From Dolomedes plantarius (taxonomy: Eukaryota; Arthropoda; Arachnida; Araneae; Dolomedidae), in NCBI GenBank assembly GCA_907164885.2, contig OU015490.1:206160981-206224980 (forward strand): a stretch of DNA of 64,000 nt, read 5' to 3'. Shown here piece by piece: positions 60,955 through 64,000 of the stretch (positions within the stretch are counted from its first letter, which is position 1; the number at the start of each line of letters is the position of its first letter). The position numbers and the translations under genes were made by a program. The notes beneath the pieces were generated by a model, which searched no databases, had not been told where the DNA came from, and saw nothing but the letters and a program-made list of their open reading frames with translations.

Positions 60955-62345
60955 GATAATTTTAAAGAGAAAGTCAACATTTAGTGTCTCTGTATTGTAA
61001 ATGGTCGGAGAATGGTCGGAGAATTAAAAATGTTAAATAAAAGTTTCATTATTTACTGTTAAATGATATATTTTGGCACACGAAGAATCAATATTACATG
61101 GCAGCTGAAGAATGAATACTGATTTATATTATAGACCTTAAAATTGAAAGTTTGATTTATGCATTAAGAGATCTAAGATCACTGTCTGTTTTTGCAAGGT
61201 AATATTTTGCGGACATTTCGTATGTTAACTCATCCAAACCCATAAAATTCTAAATGTCATTCATCTTTTAAATATAAAGGCAAATTACTCCATTTAAATG
61301 TAAACACAATGGCTACTTAATATACCAAAAATATAAAGGCAAACACTTTTTTTATCTTATCCATTTTTTGCCTTTTTGTGCAACAATTTTTATTTTATGC
61401 GTAATAATATTTAATGTGATTTTAAACTTCTCATACTCATTTTGAGGATAAAATTTATTGTGATAAATTTAAATGTGATTTTGATCTTCTTACACTTATG
61501 TGTAATTTATGTTAATGAATAATATTACGAGTAATTAATTTTAATGTGATTTTAATATGTTTATGCTTATGTGTTGCCATAGGAATAGCTTTATATGAAT
61601 GTTTTTTACTTGTTCTCTGGATATTGTTTTCTTAGGAACAGGCTTTTGGCAGACGGTATGCGAACCCGAACTAAACTGAAGGCTTGGCCGAATGTCCTAA
61701 TTTAATGAAATTACTATCTAATTATGGTTGGTCATAGTTATTACTTTATTATATAGGGAATCTTGGCATGAAATAAATGTCCACAATAGTCGATCGCATT
61801 TTAAGAGCACGTACACTTATTACATAGTTACAGGAACGCACACACTGGATTACATTGTTAACACCTACCGCTTCGATACTTAAACTCATTTTCTTATCCG
61901 GGACTCTCCTTTCTCCCTGCATTCCGACGAGTCTATTATGAGTACTAGGAGGGAGAAATGTTAGTGTCAGCGGGGAGGAAAATTATATTTATTACAAGGG
62001 CTATCATAATAAAGCTAAGCTATGTTGCGACTTCTTAGTGAATTTGGTAACAAAATTTGACTCAACCTTTTAGAGGTAGCATATTCCGAGAAAGCGATAG
62101 GGGCATCTACGACTTTACTGTCCAAAATAAGAAATAACATTTGATACGACATAATTTGCAGTTTTCGATTTGATGCTATCCTCATCAATCATGGCAGGTA
62201 GATTTATGTAATACATTTTGTTCTGGTGTTTATACTCTTCACTGAAATATAAATGGTATGTGTTACGAATATAAAAAACTCCTTTTCACTCCCATACGTT
62301 ATATTCTTGTTCGAAAAATATCTTCAAGATTATTTTAGATGTTTA
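60955..62345. other. No gene recognised
   Basis: AT-rich. Around 61320-61570 short motifs (AATGTGATTTTAA, TTATGTGTAATT) recur irregularly, hinting at worn tandem repeats. Nothing coding. Confidence 0.4.
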
Positions 62346-62347
62346 TA

Positions 62348-63755
62348 CACTGCTGGCCACCCAAATTGCAACACCAAGAAAGACAAGAGATATCACAACA
62401 AAATTTATTTTGTAGATAACATGTTGACCAAGTATCAAATGATTAAATTTATAGATTTCTGTGAAGTGTGGTTCCTACCAAAATCAGTAGCCAGAGTAGC
62501 CGCCATTGTTGGAGATCACCGCTGCCACACGCCTCGGCATTGATTCAAAGAGACTTTGGATGAGTTCTTGGGGTACAGAAGACCAAGCAGCTTCCACACG
62601 TTGCCAAAGTTGATCTGCTGTGGCAGCTGGGGATGGAATTTGGGTCAATCGTAGAACAACCATGGACCACATGTTTTCTATCGGCGAAAGATCCGGAGAG
62701 CGAGGCGGCCAGGGAAGCAATTCAATCTGGCGATTGACGAAGAACCGTTGGACAATGCGTGCCACGTGTGGTCGCGCATTATCTTGTTGAAATATGGCTG
62801 TGGGCAAGCCCTGAAGGTAAGGAAGGACAACTGGAACCAACACCTCGGAGATGTAGCGCTGGTTGTTTAAAGTACCGGCAATGCGTACTAGAGGTGTGCG
62901 AGAGTGATATCCAATACCGCCCCATACCATAATACCCGGTGCAGGACCAGTGTGGCGGTGCACAACGCAGCTGTTCAGCATCCTCTCTTCACGGTGTCTC
63001 CAGACTCGATTGCGACCATCGTGGTGTTGCAGACAGAAGCGTGACTCGTCAGTAAAGACAATTTCATTCCATTCTGCCGTCCACACCCTTCTGTCATCGC
63101 ACCATTGGCGGCGGAGACGTCTGTGGTCCTGCGTCAAGGGTAGACAAAGCAATGGACGTCTTGTGGACAGACCACTCTGCTGTAAACGGCGTCGAATGGT
63201 ACGCGCAGACACTGGATGATGCGTTACAGATTGCATGTGCTGTGCTATGGTTCGTGATGTGACTGAGCGATCCGTCACTGCCATGCGCACAATTTGCCTG
63301 TCATCACGTGAAGTGGTGCGCTGAGGTGGGTGCGATCGAACACGCCGGTCCGTCGTACCCTCCTGCATCTAACGATCACATATCCGCATTATAGTTGTTT
63401 GGTTTCGTCCAACACGACTACCGATTTCCCTGAAAGATAATCCACAATCTCGGTAGGCCACTATCCTTCCTCTGTCGAACTCGGATACTTGATCAAAAGA
63501 TGATCGCTGTTTTCGACGAGGCATAATTGATCGTTTTTTTTTAAAACCACAAGAAAAACACAATTGCCGAACTTGAAATCGTCGAAATCTCCAAGCCTTA
63601 AATAGCGCTTTGAAGTGGCGCCACAGGCGCGCGTGATGTGCGTCTGCGCTGAAATTCTAATCATTTGCATATCTCACCTCCGCTAATGCATGTTGTACAT
63701 TTCATGTTATTTGCATGTTTCCTTCAGGGTGTTGCAGTTACAGTGGCCAGCAGTG
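62348..63755 (-). mobile_element. Tc1-like element, nearly intact, TA-flanked
   Basis: Left end CACTGCTGGCCACCCAAATT; right end (reverse complement) CACTGCTGGCCACTGTAACT, both followed by TGCAACACC or GCAACACCC. TA flanks lie at 62346-62347 and 63756-63757. 1408 bp with a transposase gene on the minus strand. Confidence 0.95.
62484..63524 (-). pseudogene. Tc1 transposase, one premature stop
   Basis: The start MPRRKQRSSFDQVSEFDRGR is followed by an HTH (DCGLSFREIGSRVGRNQTTI). After MRICDR a TAG at 63369 replaces an expected Trp; the same frame goes on MQEGTTDRRVRSHPPQRTTS. The second HTH (SVTSRTIAQHMQS, VSARTIRRRLQQSGL) and catalytic domain follow: FTDESRFCLQHHDGRNRVWR (first Asp), AIFQQDNARPHVARIVQ (second Asp), PPRSPDLSPIENMW (Glu). 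The C-terminus FESMPRRVAAVISNNGGYSG is intact. 346 residues including the stop position, normal for the family. No other lesion seen. Confidence 0.94.
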
Positions 63756-63757
63756 TA

Positions 63758-64000
63758 AATGCTTTGTGAGTCTAATTCTTTAGAAAATCCATAATAACTC
63801 CTTTAAAATATTTTCCCCCTTTTACCCCTATTTTTCTCTTTTAGAATTACAAACCATCTGAGTGCCGAGATCCTGAATAGTTATATTCAAATATGCTTTT
63901 AACCATCAGAGACGTTAAACTAAATTTTTAGTAATAGAACATAAAATATTCCAAGTTATTTGCTTACCGAGGATTCACGCTTATTTTAAACTTTTAATTA
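63758..64000. other. No gene recognised
   Basis: AT-rich end of the window. Confidence 0.5.

Overview
The window looks like transposon-dominated, AT-rich repetitive DNA from an animal nuclear genome, most plausibly an arthropod and perhaps a spider. The reasons are long (TA)n arrays, many Tc1/mariner, piggyBac, hAT and Tigger relics, tRNA-derived SINEs and non-LTR retrotransposon tails, with no rRNA, bona fide tRNA, operon or CRISPR. The organism call is inference from repeat style, not a marker gene. I found no convincing host protein-coding gene. Every recognisable coding stretch belongs to a mobile element, and each carries at least one visible break.

Layout. 84-2330: decayed hAT-type gene resembling the KIAA1586/ZNF862 group (+). 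2450-6120: tail of a non-LTR retrotransposon (-) split by a complete hAT element (2568-5594, exact 8-bp target duplication), which itself contains an LTR-like insert. 6250-13990: AT microsatellites and unassigned AT-rich DNA. 13999-14935: four copies of a ~232-bp tandem repeat. 15770-16080: RNase H-region retroelement tail. 17823-19625: piggyBac element with TTAA flanks. 20474-22400: short tandem repeats and a broken Tc1 element. 24783-27312: a TTAA-flanked nonautonomous element, a Tigger-type MITE, a tRNA-derived SINE and an internally deleted mariner. 27670-28310: Tc1, SINE and retroelement scraps. 32168-33387: Tc1 copy A. 36676-37910: LTR-like block, SINE and a perfect hairpin. 39302-40110: MITE and retroelement tail. 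40631-43375: a DD41D mariner-like element and a nearly intact Tc1 element, 6 bp apart. 43480-44065: dispersed repeat. 46190-46903: foldback MITE. 47371-48180: KRBA2/Ginger-like integrase relic. 49497-51705: second piggyBac, inserted into a 163-bp tandem repeat. 54552-57907: Tigger-type element with a nested SINE. 57910-60200: second copy of the dispersed repeat (inverted), Tc1 copy B and a second foldback-MITE arm. 62348-63755: another nearly intact Tc1 element.

How the parts relate. The window is best read as an insertion record: elements within elements with intact target-site duplications, several families present in two or three copies, and different inactivating lesions in sister copies. 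I did not find a new cellular system. The most useful leads are the DD41D mariner-like element, the two Tc1 elements with only one visible stop codon each, the foldback MITE family, the TTAA-flanked element of uncertain superfamily, and the piggyBac insertion whose pre-insertion sequence survives in neighbouring tandem units.
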